Assembly: GCF_014230355.1 (NCBI RefSeq)
Contig: NZ_JACLAX010000005.1
Location: 124,001-188,000 of the forward strand
Source: Novosphingobium piscinae
GTDB lineage: Bacteria; Pseudomonadota; Alphaproteobacteria; Sphingomonadales; Sphingomonadaceae
DNA: 64,000 nucleotides
Reading direction: 5' to 3'
Shown here: positions 1-9,293 of the stretch, in pieces
Layout of the letters: each line of letters begins with the position of its first letter
Position numbering within the stretch: the stretch's first letter is position 1
The notes under the pieces: generated by a model
What the model saw: the letters and a program-made list of their open reading frames with translations, nothing else
Database searches by the model: none
What the model was told of the DNA's origin: nothing
Made by a program: the position numbers and the translations under genes

Positions 1-2612
1 AACTGGCGCGCGACTTGAAGAACCGGCTGGCGCGAATTCCGGGGATCCGCAAGGCCGAGGTTCTGGGTGCGCCGGGGAGCGAGGTGCGGGTGGCGCTCGA
101 TATGGCCCGCCTCTCGGCCCAGGGCATCGCCCCCGGTGCCGTGGTCGAGGCCCTGCGCGCCGGCGGAGCGGAAACCCCGATCGGCGCAGTCGATGCCGGC
201 GCACGGCGTTTCAGCCTGCGCTACGGTGGGGCCTATCCCGACCTGGCCGCGGTGCGGGCGACACCGGTGATCGCGCCCGGCGGCAGCGCGCTCACCGTGG
301 GCGATCTCGCCGAAGTCGACTGGGCCGAACGCGAGGCGCAACACATCATCCATTTCCGCGGCCAACGCGCGCTGCTGGTCACTGCCGAGCAGAGCGACCG
401 CCAGGACGTGACCCGACTGACCAAAGCGATTGATGCGGAGTTGATGGCCTTCCAACGGCTTCTGCCCGGCAGTGTGAGGCTCGAGCGCGGCTTTGTCCAG
501 GCCGAGAACGTGCGCAACCGCCTCGACCACCTGGTTCGCGACCTCGTGCTTGCCCTGGGGATCGTCGCGATCACCCTCCTGCCTCTCGGCTGGCGGGCGG
601 GCGGGGTCGTCATGGTGGCGATCCCGGTCTCGCTGCTGATCGGCATCCTTGTCCTGGCCGCCTTCGACCTCACCCTCAACCAGCTCTCGGTTGCCGGCTT
701 CGTCCTGTCATTGGGCCTGCTGGTCGACGATGCCATCGTGGTGATCGAGAACGTCGCGCGTTGGCTGCGCGATGGTGCAGACCGAACCACTGCAGCGATC
801 GGCGCGACGTCGCAGATCGCTCTCGCTGTCCTGGGCTGCACCGCCTGCCTGATGTTCGCTTTCCTACCGTTGATTGCCCTGCCCGAAGCCTCGGGCGAGT
901 TCATCCGGTCGCTCCCGGTCGCGGTATTGGGAACGGTGGCCGGGTCGTTGCTGGTCGCGTTGACGCTGATCCCGTTCCTGGCCGCCCGGGTGCTGCCGCG
1001 CAACGAGGACCCGCATGGCAACCGTCTGCTGCGCAGCACGACCGGGCTTATCGAGCGCCTCTACGCCCCAGTGCTGCACCGTGCCCTGGAACGGCCCTGG
1101 CGCGCGCTGGCGGCGATCTTCCTGCTGGCCGCGCTTGCGGTTCCGCTCCTGGCGACGATCGGCTCAAGCCTGTTTCCGCCGGCCGATCTGCCCCAGTTCC
1201 TGGTGCGGGTGGACATGCCGCGCGGGACCGCACTCGATACCACCCAGGCCATGGTCCGGCGCGTCGAACAGCGGCTGTTGCGCGAACCCGACGTGGCCTG
1301 GACTGTCGCCAATACCGGCCGAGGCAATCCCTCGCTCTATTACAACGTCGTGCCCGCGCCGGAGGATCCGGCACGGGGCGAGGTCGCTGCCGGGCTCAAG
1401 GCCTGGGAGCCGGCCCGCAGCCCGCAGCTGCTGGAGCGACTGCGCACCGACCTCCAGCGGATTCCCGGAGCGCAGATCAAGCTCCAAACCTTTACCCAAG
1501 GACCGGCCATCGAGGCGCCGATCGCGCTGCGCCTGGTCGGCCCCGATGTGGCCACCCTCAGCCGGCTGGCCCGGCAGGCCGAAGCCGTGCTGCAGACGAT
1601 GCCCGAGTTGCGCGACATCGGCAATCCGCTGCGCATTGCCCGAACCGACCTGGCCCTCGATGTCGACGAAGCGCGGGCACGGGCGCTGGGCGTGCCCGCC
1701 GGCGCGCTCCGTTCGGCCACCCAGCTCGCGCTCGGCGGGGCAAGCCCGGCGATCCTGCGCGACGCCGATGACGACGACTACCCACTGACCGTGCGGTTGC
1801 CGATGGCCGGCCACAATCGGCTCGACGTGCTGGGCCGGATCATGGTCCCCACCGCCAGCGGCGCGGCGGTCCCGCTGACCAGCCTGGCGACCCCCGACCT
1901 GCGGTCCGGTCCGGCCGAGATCGACCGCTACCAGCGCCAGCGCTCGGTCACCCTCACCGCCTGGGTCAAGGAGGGGGTGCTGGTCTCGCGGGCCACCGAG
2001 GCGGCGGTCGCGCGGATCGGACAGAGCGTGCGGCTGCCACCCGGCTATGCTTTGAAGGTGGGGGGCGAAGCGGAAACCTCGGCCCGCAGTTTCGGCGGGC
2101 TGCTACCGGCCATCATCACTGCTTCGCTCGGCATCCTCGCCGTGTTGGTGCTGGAGTTCGGCCGCTTCCGTCAGGTGGTGGTAATCGCCGGGGTCGTGCC
2201 GCTCGGGCTGTTCGGCGCCGTGCTGGCGCTGTGGCTGACCGGCAACAGCCTGTCGTTCACCGCCTCGGTCGGCCTGATCGCCCTTGTCGGGATCGAGATC
2301 AAGAACTCGCTGCTCCTGGTCGACTTCACCGAACAGCTCCGCCGCGACGGCCTGCCGGTGCGCGAGGCGGTCGAGCAAGCCGGGTCCATGCGCTTCCTGC
2401 CGGTGCTGCTGACCTCGGTCACCGCGATCGGCGGGCTGCTGCCCCTCGCGCTCGAGGGCAATGGGCTCTATTCACCCATGGCCATCGCGATGATCGGCGG
2501 GCTGGTAACCTCCACCCTGCTGGCGCGGGTCGCCACCCCGGTCATGTACCTGTTGCTCGCCGGGACCGACCGGCCCCAGGCCGCGCCTCTGCCGCAAGGA
2601 GTCCAGCCATGA
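1..2612 (+). CDS. RND efflux pump inner-membrane permease (5'-truncated by window start)
   Basis: The reading frame is already open at the first base (complete codons from position 3), so this is the C-terminal ~870 residues of a protein normally about 1030 residues long. It is a proton-driven resistance-nodulation-division permease, the inner-membrane part of a tripartite efflux pump. Visible are the end of the first periplasmic porter region, a cluster of membrane helices containing LGLLVDDAIVVIEN (paired Asp of the proton relay in TM4), a second large periplasmic loop, and a second helix bundle with IALVGIEIKNSLLLVDF. The pattern fits the multidrug (HAE1/AcrB-like) branch better than metal pumps, but the substrate cannot be told. 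The stop overlaps the start of the outer-membrane channel gene (ATGA), implying translational coupling. The membrane-fusion partner presumably lies upstream of the window. Confidence 0.92.
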   Translation, partial: LARDLKNRLARIPGIRKAEVLGAPGSEVRVALDMARLSAQGIAPGAVVEALRAGGAETPIGAVDAGARRFSLRYGGAYPDLAAVRATPVIAPGGSALTVGDLAEVDWAEREAQHIIHFRGQRALLVTAEQSDRQDVTRLTKAIDAELMAFQRLLPGSVRLERGFVQAENVRNRLDHLVRDLVLALGIVAITLLPLGWRAGGVVMVAIPVSLLIGILVLAAFDLTLNQLSVAGFVLSLGLLVDDAIVVIENVARWLRDGADRTTAAIGATSQIALAVLGCTACLMFAFLPLIALPEASGEFIRSLPVAVLGTVAGSLLVALTLIPFLAARVLPRNEDPHGNRLLRSTTGLIERLYAPVLHRALERPWRALAAIFLLAALAVPLLATIGSSLFPPADLPQFLVRVDMPRGTALDTTQAMVRRVEQRLLREPDVAWTVANTGRGNPSLYYNVVPAPEDPARGEVAAGLKAWEPARSPQLLERLRTDLQRIPGAQIKLQTFTQGPAIEAPIALRLVGPDVATLSRLARQAEAVLQTMPELRDIGNPLRIARTDLALDVDEARARALGVPAGALRSATQLALGGASPAILRDADDDDYPLTVRLPMAGHNRLDVLGRIMVPTASGAAVPLTSLATPDLRSGPAEIDRYQRQRSVTLTAWVKEGVLVSRATEAAVARIGQSVRLPPGYALKVGGEAETSARSFGGLLPAIITASLGILAVLVLEFGRFRQVVVIAGVVPLGLFGAVLALWLTGNSLSFTASVGLIALVGIEIKNSLLLVDFTEQLRRDGLPVREAVEQAGSMRFLPVLLTSVTAIGGLLPLALEGNGLYSPMAIAMIGGLVTSTLLARVATPVMYLLLAGTDRPQAAPLPQGVQP

Positions 2613-4054
2613 TCATCACCCCGCGCCGGCACCCGCTGATGCTGGCAATGCTGGCCGCCTGGTCGCTCGCTCCTGCCGTCGGGGCGCAGCCTGCCCCGCC
2701 CGTGGCCGGCGCGCCGACACCGTCCCCAGCCACCTCGCTCCCTGTAGTCTGGCAGGAAGCGGGCAGCGCCCCGCGAACCGCTGCCGCGCCCTGGTGGCAG
2801 GATTTCGCCGATCCCGCGCTCGATGCGCTGGTGGTCCAGGCCCTGGCCGCAGGGCCCGATCTGGCCGCGGCGCAGGCGCGGATCGATCAGGCCCAGGCGG
2901 CGGCGCGCGCGGCCGGGGCCGGACGCCTGCCCGGTGGGACCGTCAATGGTACACTGGCGCGGACCGAGCAGTCGCTCCAGAGCGGGCTCGGTCAGGTCAC
3001 CCGGTTCGTGCCGACGATCCGGCGGACGCAGGACTTCGCGGCGATCAACGCCACGCTCGGCTGGGATCTCGACCTGGGCGGAGGACTGCGCCAGTCCGCC
3101 CGGGCCGCCCGCGCCGACCTGACCGCCGCGCGCGCCGCACTGGCCGCGGCCCGGCTAGCGCTGGCGAGCGAGGTGGTCGGCCAATATCTGGCGCTGCGCG
3201 AGACCGAGGCGCTGACGCAGATCGTGGCGGCCCAGCGCGAGGATGCCGCGGCGCGGCTGCGCTATGCCGAGCTGCGCCTGGCCCGGGGCGATGTCGCAGC
3301 GCGCGAGCGCGACGATCGACAGCGCGATCTGGCGGCGGTCGATGCCCAGCTGCCGTTGCTGGCTGCCCAGGCCAAGGCCGCGCGCCACGCCCTGGCGGTC
3401 CTGACCGGACGCGCGGCCGGCAGCGTCCTGCCCGAACTCGCGGCTGCCCCCGCGCGAAGCGGCCAGGTCCCGCTGGCCACCGACCCCGCCGCCGGCATTC
3501 CGGCGGAGCTGCTGCGCGCCCGCCCCGACCTCGTCGTGGCCGAGGCGCGGATCGTGGGTGCCCAGGCACGGGTGAAGGCCGCCTTGGGGGAGTACTGGCC
3601 GCGCTTCACGCTGGGCGGCCTGCTCGGGTTCGAGAGCAACAGCCTGGCCAGCTTCGGCGGTCCAGCCTCGCGTACCACCCAGGGCTTTCTTGGTCTGCGC
3701 TGGCGCCTGTTCGACTTTGCCCGGATCAATGCCGAGGTCGCCGCCGCGCGCGGAGCCGAGCGCGAAACGCTGGCCGCCTACCGCGATGCCGTTCTGCGTG
3801 CGGGAGAACAGGTCGAGAGCGCCTTCGCCCTCGCCGCCGGGCGCCGCGCCGCCCTCGCCGCTCAGGACCAGCGCCGCGCGGCCGCTGATGCCGGCCTCGA
3901 CCGAGCCCGCGCGGCGCACCGGATGGGCGAGATCAGCGACGACCAGCTCCGCGGGGAAAGCCTGTTCCACGCCGCCATCGTCGCCGATCAGCTCGCCGCC
4001 CGGCGTGCGCTTGCCGACGCCGTCGTCCAGTGCCGCAAGGCGCTGGGCGGCTGA
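2609..4054 (+). CDS. NodT-family outer-membrane efflux channel (RND partner)
   Basis: A protein of 481 residues with a signal peptide (MIITPRRHP then a hydrophobic stretch ending VGAQ). It forms the TolC-like outer-membrane exit duct of the pump whose permease precedes it. Two repeated long helical OEP domains are visible, rich in Ala/Arg/Glu heptads, with the typical RPDLVVAEARIVGAQARVK segment at the start of the second repeat. The ATG at 2609 is chosen because it overlaps the permease stop as ATGA and has AAGGA about 8 bases upstream; a longer open frame upstream is only read-through inside the permease gene. There is no lipobox cysteine at the end of the signal, so unlike many NodT proteins it may not be lipidated. 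Confidence 0.93.
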   Translation: MIITPRRHPLMLAMLAAWSLAPAVGAQPAPPVAGAPTPSPATSLPVVWQEAGSAPRTAAAPWWQDFADPALDALVVQALAAGPDLAAAQARIDQAQAAARAAGAGRLPGGTVNGTLARTEQSLQSGLGQVTRFVPTIRRTQDFAAINATLGWDLDLGGGLRQSARAARADLTAARAALAAARLALASEVVGQYLALRETEALTQIVAAQREDAAARLRYAELRLARGDVAARERDDRQRDLAAVDAQLPLLAAQAKAARHALAVLTGRAAGSVLPELAAAPARSGQVPLATDPAAGIPAELLRARPDLVVAEARIVGAQARVKAALGEYWPRFTLGGLLGFESNSLASFGGPASRTTQGFLGLRWRLFDFARINAEVAAARGAERETLAAYRDAVLRAGEQVESAFALAAGRRAALAAQDQRRAAADAGLDRARAAHRMGEISDDQLRGESLFHAAIVADQLAARRALADAVVQCRKALGG

Positions 4055-4263
4055 GGCCTGGGAAGGCTAGCGAGACGTCCAAGCCTCAGCCCGGGACCGC
4101 GACCGGCACCAATGGTCTGTCCAAAACTCTGCACGATCGTCAGGTCGCCGGAACTGGAATTTCGGGACCTTCGGTAACAACCGGAAGAGGTATCGGACCC
4201 GGTCCCATCCAGTTCAGACGGTCCGTTAACCGGTTGTCCGAGCCGGCTGCAGCATACGCAGGC

Positions 4264-4298
4264 TTGGCCGATTTTGAGTTAGTTGCCAGATCGGCCAA
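4264..4298. repeat. 9-bp inverted repeat upstream of the GH2 gene
   Basis: The arms TTGGCCGAT (4264-4272) and ATCGGCCAA (4290-4298) are perfect complements separated by 17 bases, ending about 45 bases before the GH2 start. An 8-bp palindrome AACCGGTT lies at 4228-4235. Either could be a regulator operator for the sugar-hydrolase gene or a 5' leader hairpin. No cognate regulator gene is in the window. Confidence 0.5.
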
Positions 4299-4344
4299 AC
4301 CAATTTACCCAGTGCCGGAATCGACCACAAGGATGCACCGGCCA

Positions 4345-7047
4345 ATGCTGACCAACCGCTCCCTGATCATTCTGGCACTGACGAGCCTTACGGCAGGGAC
4401 CGGTCCGGCGCTTGGCCAGGCACCAACCGCCGCCCCCGCCGCGAAGCCGGGCGAACGCACGGTGCAGGTGCTGGCAGAGGGCTGGCGCTTCAAGCTGGAG
4501 GGGGCCGCCTCCGGCCCCGAACAGCCCGGTTTCGATGATGCGGGCTGGGCCACGGTCGCCGTGCCGCACACCTGGAACCGGGTGGGCTATTACCGCGAGG
4601 CCAGCGCCGAACGGCTCAACCGGCCAGAGACAATCAACAAGACCATGGGGGTGGGCTGGTACCGCCTGTCCTTCGCCGCTCCGCGGACCGGGGAGAACCA
4701 GCGGCTCTGGCTCGAGTTCGATGCGGCCAGCCGTGTCGCCGAGGTCTGGCTGAACGGGGTGCGGCTGGGTGCGCATACCGGCGGCTTTTCCCGCTTCCGC
4801 TTCGATGCAACGGCTGCCGTCCGGCCGGGTCAGGCCAATCTGCTGGCCGTGCGGGTGGACAACAGCCGGCCCGCCGCCGGCGCGGCCACGGCCGACGCGC
4901 TGCCGCTGGCTGGCGATTTCTTCGTGCATGGCGGGCTCTACCGCCCGGTCCGGCTGATCACCACGAACGCGGTGCACGTCGACATGCTGGACCATGGCGG
5001 CAGCGGCATCGCCGCCACAACCGTGGCTCTCTCCCCGGGGCGCGCCGAGGTCCTCGTCGCCACGAAACTGCGCAATGCCGGCACCGCCGCCGCTGCGGTC
5101 ACGCTGACGACCCGGCTGCTCGACCAGGCTGGACGCACGGCCGCCATGGCGGTCGGCAAGGCCATGCTCGCGGCCGGTGGCACGGCCTCGCGCGAACTGA
5201 AGCTTGCGGTGTCCGGCCCGCGCCTGTGGCAGGGAACCGCCGATCCCTATCTCTATTCGCTGGTGGTCGACGTCCGGGCCGACGGCAAGCTGGTCGACCG
5301 GGTGGTCCAGCCCTATGGCCTCCGCCAGATGCGCTTCGATGCCGCGCGCGGCTTGCTTCTCAACGGCAAGCCTTATCCGCTGTATGGCGTTGGCTACCAC
5401 CAGGACCGCGAGGGCAAGGGCTGGGCCGTCAGCGCTGACGATATCGCGCAGGACCTGGCGATCATCCGCGAGATGGGCGCCAACTCGATCCGCCTGACCC
5501 ATTACCAGCATGGCCAGCCGGTCCACGATCTGGCTGACCGCTATGGGCTGGTGCTGTGGGACGAGATCCCGCTGGTTTCGCAGTGGACCCTTGGTGGGGC
5601 GAAGACCGCCAGCCCCGGGCTGCTCGCCAATGCCCGCCAGCAGTTGCAAGAGCTGGTCGCCCAGAACCGCAACCACGCCTCGGTCGCCGCCTGGGGGATC
5701 GCCAACGAAGTCGATTTCGGCAATTCGCTCCCCCTCTTCCTGACCGGGGGAACCGGCGCTCCGCCCGATCCAACGGCCCTGCTGGAAGAGCTGGCGAAGC
5801 TGGCAAGACAGCTCGATCCCGCCCACCCCTCGGCTCTGGCCACCTGCTGCGAGGGCCGGCTGTTCGCCCCGGGCGTCGAAGTGCCGATCACTGCCACAAC
5901 GGTCGATCTCGCCGGGGCCAACCGCTATTTCGGCTGGTACTATGGCAAGCCTGACGATCTCGGCCCGGCGCTTGACGCCCTGCACGCGCTGCGACCCCGG
6001 CAGCCGCTGGCGCTGACCGAATATGGCGCCGGCGGGGCGATCACCCTGCACACTGACAACCCCCTGGCTGGCCCTCCGGATTCCCGCGGGCGCAAGCAGC
6101 CCGAGGAAGTCGAAAGCCTGGTCCACGAAGTCAACTGGCAGGCGATCAAGGCCCGCCCCTATCTCGGCGCCTCCTGGCTGTGGGTCGCCTTCGACTTCGC
6201 CAGTACGGTTCGCCAGGAGGGCGATGCGGAGGATATCAACACCAAGGGCCTGGTCACCTACGACCGCCGCGTCCGCAAGGACGCTTGGTACTTCTACAAG
6301 GCCAACTGGTCGGCCGAGCCCACCGTTCACATCACTGGCCGGCGCTATGTCGATCGCGCCTATCCGGTCACCGACGTGCGGGTCTACACCAACGCGTTCG
6401 CGCCCACTTTATCGCTCAATGGCCAGCCGGTCGACCAGACGGCGCAATGCGCCAACCGCATCTGCGTCTGGCGCGATGTCCGGCTGGTCCCGGGCAGCAA
6501 CGTGCTGACCGCCAGCGGCCAGTTCGCCGGGCGCACAGTGGTCGACACGGTGACCTGGCAGCTCGACGCAGCGCAAGCGCGCGCGATCCGGATCGATGCG
6601 GGGGCCTTGCTCGCCGCCAAGAGCAGCACCGGCCGGTTCGGCTCGGACACCTTCTTCGTCGGCGGCGAGGCGGCCAGCGTTGATCGCCCGGCGGACTATG
6701 GCAAGCCGGAACAGCCCACGCCGATCGCGGCGACGGCCGACCGCGAACTGATTGCTACCTACCGCAGCGGCCGCTTCGCCTATCAGGTGCCACTCGCCAA
6801 TGGCCGCTACCGGGTGCGCCTGACCTTCGTCGAGCCGAGCCGCCAGCCGGTCGAGCGGCTGTTCGACGTGGTGGCGAACGGGACGCCGGTCCTCACCGGA
6901 GTGAACGTCGCGGCCCTCGCCGGAGCGCCGCTCACCGCGCTGCAGCGCGAGGTCACGGTCGAGGTGCAGTCTGGCCGGCTTGAGCTCGCCTTCCGCCCGA
7001 CCCGCGGCGCGGCGGTGGTGTCCGCAATCGAGATCGAGCCGGCCTGA
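4345..7047 (+). CDS. Secreted glycoside hydrolase family 2 protein with C-terminal malectin-like domain
   Basis: About 900 residues. It has a signal peptide (MLTNRSLIILALTSLTAGTG, cleavage near ALGQA), so it acts in the periplasm or outside. Domain order is the GH2 jelly-roll (GWRFKLEG, then VPHTWNRVGYY), the Ig-like sandwich, a TIM barrel, a linker sandwich, and a malectin-like carbohydrate-binding domain near the end (IRIDAGA, then FGSDTFFVGG). Catalytic residues are readable: acid/base Glu in GIANEVDF (about residue 455) and nucleophile Glu in LTEYGAGG (about residue 559). The family includes beta-galactosidases, beta-glucuronidases and beta-mannosidases; the exact substrate is unknown. 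ATG 4345 is preferred because AAGGA lies 11 bases upstream. ATG 4333 is also in frame, but its AAGG abuts the codon. It stands alone, with no transporter or TonB receptor beside it. Confidence 0.88.
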   Translation: MLTNRSLIILALTSLTAGTGPALGQAPTAAPAAKPGERTVQVLAEGWRFKLEGAASGPEQPGFDDAGWATVAVPHTWNRVGYYREASAERLNRPETINKTMGVGWYRLSFAAPRTGENQRLWLEFDAASRVAEVWLNGVRLGAHTGGFSRFRFDATAAVRPGQANLLAVRVDNSRPAAGAATADALPLAGDFFVHGGLYRPVRLITTNAVHVDMLDHGGSGIAATTVALSPGRAEVLVATKLRNAGTAAAAVTLTTRLLDQAGRTAAMAVGKAMLAAGGTASRELKLAVSGPRLWQGTADPYLYSLVVDVRADGKLVDRVVQPYGLRQMRFDAARGLLLNGKPYPLYGVGYHQDREGKGWAVSADDIAQDLAIIREMGANSIRLTHYQHGQPVHDLADRYGLVLWDEIPLVSQWTLGGAKTASPGLLANARQQLQELVAQNRNHASVAAWGIANEVDFGNSLPLFLTGGTGAPPDPTALLEELAKLARQLDPAHPSALATCCEGRLFAPGVEVPITATTVDLAGANRYFGWYYGKPDDLGPALDALHALRPRQPLALTEYGAGGAITLHTDNPLAGPPDSRGRKQPEEVESLVHEVNWQAIKARPYLGASWLWVAFDFASTVRQEGDAEDINTKGLVTYDRRVRKDAWYFYKANWSAEPTVHITGRRYVDRAYPVTDVRVYTNAFAPTLSLNGQPVDQTAQCANRICVWRDVRLVPGSNVLTASGQFAGRTVVDTVTWQLDAAQARAIRIDAGALLAAKSSTGRFGSDTFFVGGEAASVDRPADYGKPEQPTPIAATADRELIATYRSGRFAYQVPLANGRYRVRLTFVEPSRQPVERLFDVVANGTPVLTGVNVAALAGAPLTALQREVTVEVQSGRLELAFRPTRGAAVVSAIEIEPA

Positions 7048-7055
7048 CGATCAGC

Positions 7056-7074
7056 GCCGCGCCCCCGCCGCGGC
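7056..7074. terminator. GC hairpin between convergent GH2 and glmS
   Basis: The arms GCCGCG (7056-7061) and CGCGGC (7069-7074) can pair around a 7-base loop in the 32-base gap between two convergent genes. There is no T-run on either strand, so a terminator role is inferred only from position. Confidence 0.3.
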
Positions 7075-7079
7075 AGGGT

Positions 7080-8903
7080 TCACTCGACGGTGACAGACTT
7101 GGCCAGGTTGCGCGGCTGGTCGACGTCGGTGCCTTTCACGCAGGCAACGTGATAGGCCAGCAGCTGCACCGGCACGGCATAGACCAGCGGCGCGATCAGC
7201 GGGTGGACCTTGGGCATCTCGATCGTCGCGAGACAGCCCTCGCCCGCTTCGGCCAGACCCTCGGCGTCGGAGATCAGCACCACCTTGCCGCCGCGGGCGC
7301 GGACCTCCTGCATATTGCTCACGGTCTTCTCGAACAGGGGGCCCGAGGGCGCCAGCACGATGACCGGTACGGCCTCGTCGATCAGCGCGATCGGGCCATG
7401 CTTCATCTCGCCCGACGCATAACCTTCGGCATGTATATAACTGATTTCCTTTAGTTTTAGTGCGCCTTCCAGGGCCAGCGGATAGTCCTGTCCGCGGCCC
7501 AGGTAGAGGACGTCGCGGGCCGGGGCGATCAGGTGCGCCATGGCCGCGATCTCGTCGTCATGGGCCAGCGCGGCATTGAGCGCGGCCGGGGTCTCGACTA
7601 GCTGGTCGACCAGATCGCGCTCCTCCTCGCGGCTCATCCGCCCGCGCTTGACCGCCAGGTGCGCGGCCAGCGCGGCGAGCACGGCCAGCTGGCAGGTGAA
7701 AGCCTTGGTCGAGGCCACCCCGATCTCCGGCCCGGCATGGGTGGGAAGCAGGAGATCGGCCTCGCGCGCCATCGAGCTGGTCGGCACGTTGACCACCACC
7801 GCGATGGTCTGGCCGTGTTCCTTGCAGTGGCGCAAGGCTGCCAGCGTGTCGGCGGTCTCGCCCGACTGCGAAATGAACAACGCCAGTCCGCCAGGCTCGA
7901 GCACCGGGTCGCGGTAGCGGAACTCGCTCGCCACATCGATGTCGACCGGCAGGCGGGCGAACTGCTCGAACCAGTACTTGGCAACGAGCCCGGCGTAGTA
8001 GCTGGTCCCGCAGGCGACGATTGTGACCCGTCGGATCTGCGACAGGTCGAAATCGAACTGCGGCAGCGCCACCGATTGATCGACCCGACGGATGTAGCTG
8101 CGCAGCGTCTGGGCCACCACGGTCGGCTGCTCGAAAATCTCCTTCTGCATGAAGTGGCGGAAATGGCCCTTCTCGATCGCCGCGGCCGAAGCGCCGGAGG
8201 CGACGATCTCGCGCGTGACCGGCCGGTTGTCCTTGTCGAACACCTGCGCGCCCTCGCGGGTGATGATCACCCAGTCGCCCTCGTCGAGATAGGAGATCCG
8301 CTGGGTCAACGGCGCCAGCGCGAGCGCGTCCGAACCGAGATAGGTCTCGCCCTCACCATAGCCGACCACCAGCGGCGAACCCAACCGGGCACCGATCAGC
8401 ATGTCGGGATGGGCCTTGAAGGCGATGGCGAGAGCGAAGGCCCCGCGCAACTGCGGCAGCACGGCCTGGACCGCCTCGGCGGGACTGCGGCCTGCCTCGA
8501 TCTCGGCCGAGACGAGATGGGCTACCACTTCGGTGTCGGTCTCGCTCTCGAACACGCGGCCGCTGGCCTGCAGCGCCTCGCGCAGCGGACGGAAATTCTC
8601 GATGATCCCGTTGTGCACCAGGGCGAGATGGTCGGTCGCATGCGGGTGGGCATTGGCGGCGGTAGGTGCCCCGTGGGTGGCCCAGCGGGTATGCGCGATA
8701 CCGGTGGTGCCCGGGGCGGGATGGCGGGCCAGCTCGACGACCAGATTGGACAGCTTGCCCGGCGCCCGGCGCCGGATCAGTTCGCCGCCTGACAGGGTGC
8801 ACACGCCGGCGCTGTCATAGCCGCGATACTCCATGCGCCGCAGGCCATCGACCAGCCGGTCCGCCACGTCGTCCTTGCCGACGATACCGATGATTCCGCA
8901 CAT
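7080..8903 (-). CDS. glmS: Glutamine--fructose-6-phosphate aminotransferase (isomerizing)
   Basis: 607 residues, full family length. It converts fructose-6-phosphate and glutamine to glucosamine-6-phosphate, the first committed step to UDP-GlcNAc for peptidoglycan and LPS. The protein begins MCGIIGIVGK, leaving the N-terminal nucleophile Cys after Met removal. The Ntn glutaminase domain fills the first ~220 residues (RWATHGAP, then HNGIIEN), followed by two SIS domains (CGTSYYAG; SQSGETADT; GRGQDYPLALEGALKLKEISY) and the conserved tail DQPRNLAKSVTVE. It lies 24 bases downstream of the toxin gene on the same strand, so it may be read from the TA promoter as well as its own. glmU follows upstream of the TA pair, giving a split amino-sugar locus. 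I see no glmS ribozyme-like leader. Confidence 0.98.
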   Translation of the reverse strand: MCGIIGIVGKDDVADRLVDGLRRMEYRGYDSAGVCTLSGGELIRRRAPGKLSNLVVELARHPAPGTTGIAHTRWATHGAPTAANAHPHATDHLALVHNGIIENFRPLREALQASGRVFESETDTEVVAHLVSAEIEAGRSPAEAVQAVLPQLRGAFALAIAFKAHPDMLIGARLGSPLVVGYGEGETYLGSDALALAPLTQRISYLDEGDWVIITREGAQVFDKDNRPVTREIVASGASAAAIEKGHFRHFMQKEIFEQPTVVAQTLRSYIRRVDQSVALPQFDFDLSQIRRVTIVACGTSYYAGLVAKYWFEQFARLPVDIDVASEFRYRDPVLEPGGLALFISQSGETADTLAALRHCKEHGQTIAVVVNVPTSSMAREADLLLPTHAGPEIGVASTKAFTCQLAVLAALAAHLAVKRGRMSREEERDLVDQLVETPAALNAALAHDDEIAAMAHLIAPARDVLYLGRGQDYPLALEGALKLKEISYIHAEGYASGEMKHGPIALIDEAVPVIVLAPSGPLFEKTVSNMQEVRARGGKVVLISDAEGLAEAGEGCLATIEMPKVHPLIAPLVYAVPVQLLAYHVACVKGTDVDQPRNLAKSVTVE

Positions 8904-8927
8904 GTTGCGAGGGGCCTTTCGAGACTG

Positions 8928-9293
8928 TCAGGTGTAGGGAACGCGGATGCCGGGGATGTGCGGCGGGAAATCGGCGACATTGCTGGTCACCAGGATCGCG
9001 CCGTGCTCCTGGGCCGAGGCGAAGACCAGCGCGGCCGCCAGGCCCAGTGCCGGTCGCTCGACCTTGAGCGTGGCGGCCCGGCGCGCGATCTCGGGGGTGA
9101 TCTCGCGAATCGCGAAGTGCGAGAGGAAACGCTCGGTCTCGTCGCGTGCGACCGCGGGGGCCTCGGCCATGATTTCCAGCCAGGTGATCCGGCTGATCCA
9201 CGGGCGCTTGGCCCTGCGCAGCTCGGCCATGGCCAGCTGGTGACCGGACAGCGTATCGACCACGATCCCGGTGTCGAAGCAGGTATCGGTCAC
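8928..9293 (-). CDS. VapC-like PIN-domain toxin, one expected catalytic Asp missing
   Basis: 121 residues from a GTG that overlaps the antitoxin stop as GTGA. PIN-domain VapC toxins are Mg-dependent RNases. Seen here: first acidic residue in FDTGIVVD near the N terminus, Glu in ITWLEIMAEA, and Asp in LVTSNVADFP near the C terminus. The helix that normally carries the third acid (family pattern D-x-L-I-A-A-T-A) reads LAAALVFASA, with Ala where Asp is expected, around 9030. Activity may therefore be weakened, or another residue may substitute. The pair sits between glmU and glmS. A longer TTG/ATG reading upstream would overlap the antitoxin heavily and is rejected. Confidence 0.82.
   Translation of the reverse strand: MTDTCFDTGIVVDTLSGHQLAMAELRRAKRPWISRITWLEIMAEAPAVARDETERFLSHFAIREITPEIARRAATLKVERPALGLAAALVFASAQEHGAILVTSNVADFPPHIPGIRVPYT

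Noticed and set aside
4279..6330. Long minus-strand open frame of 683 codons
   Set aside because: It is fully antisense to the GH2 gene, whose motifs and catalytic residues are clear; the antisense translation shows no family motif.
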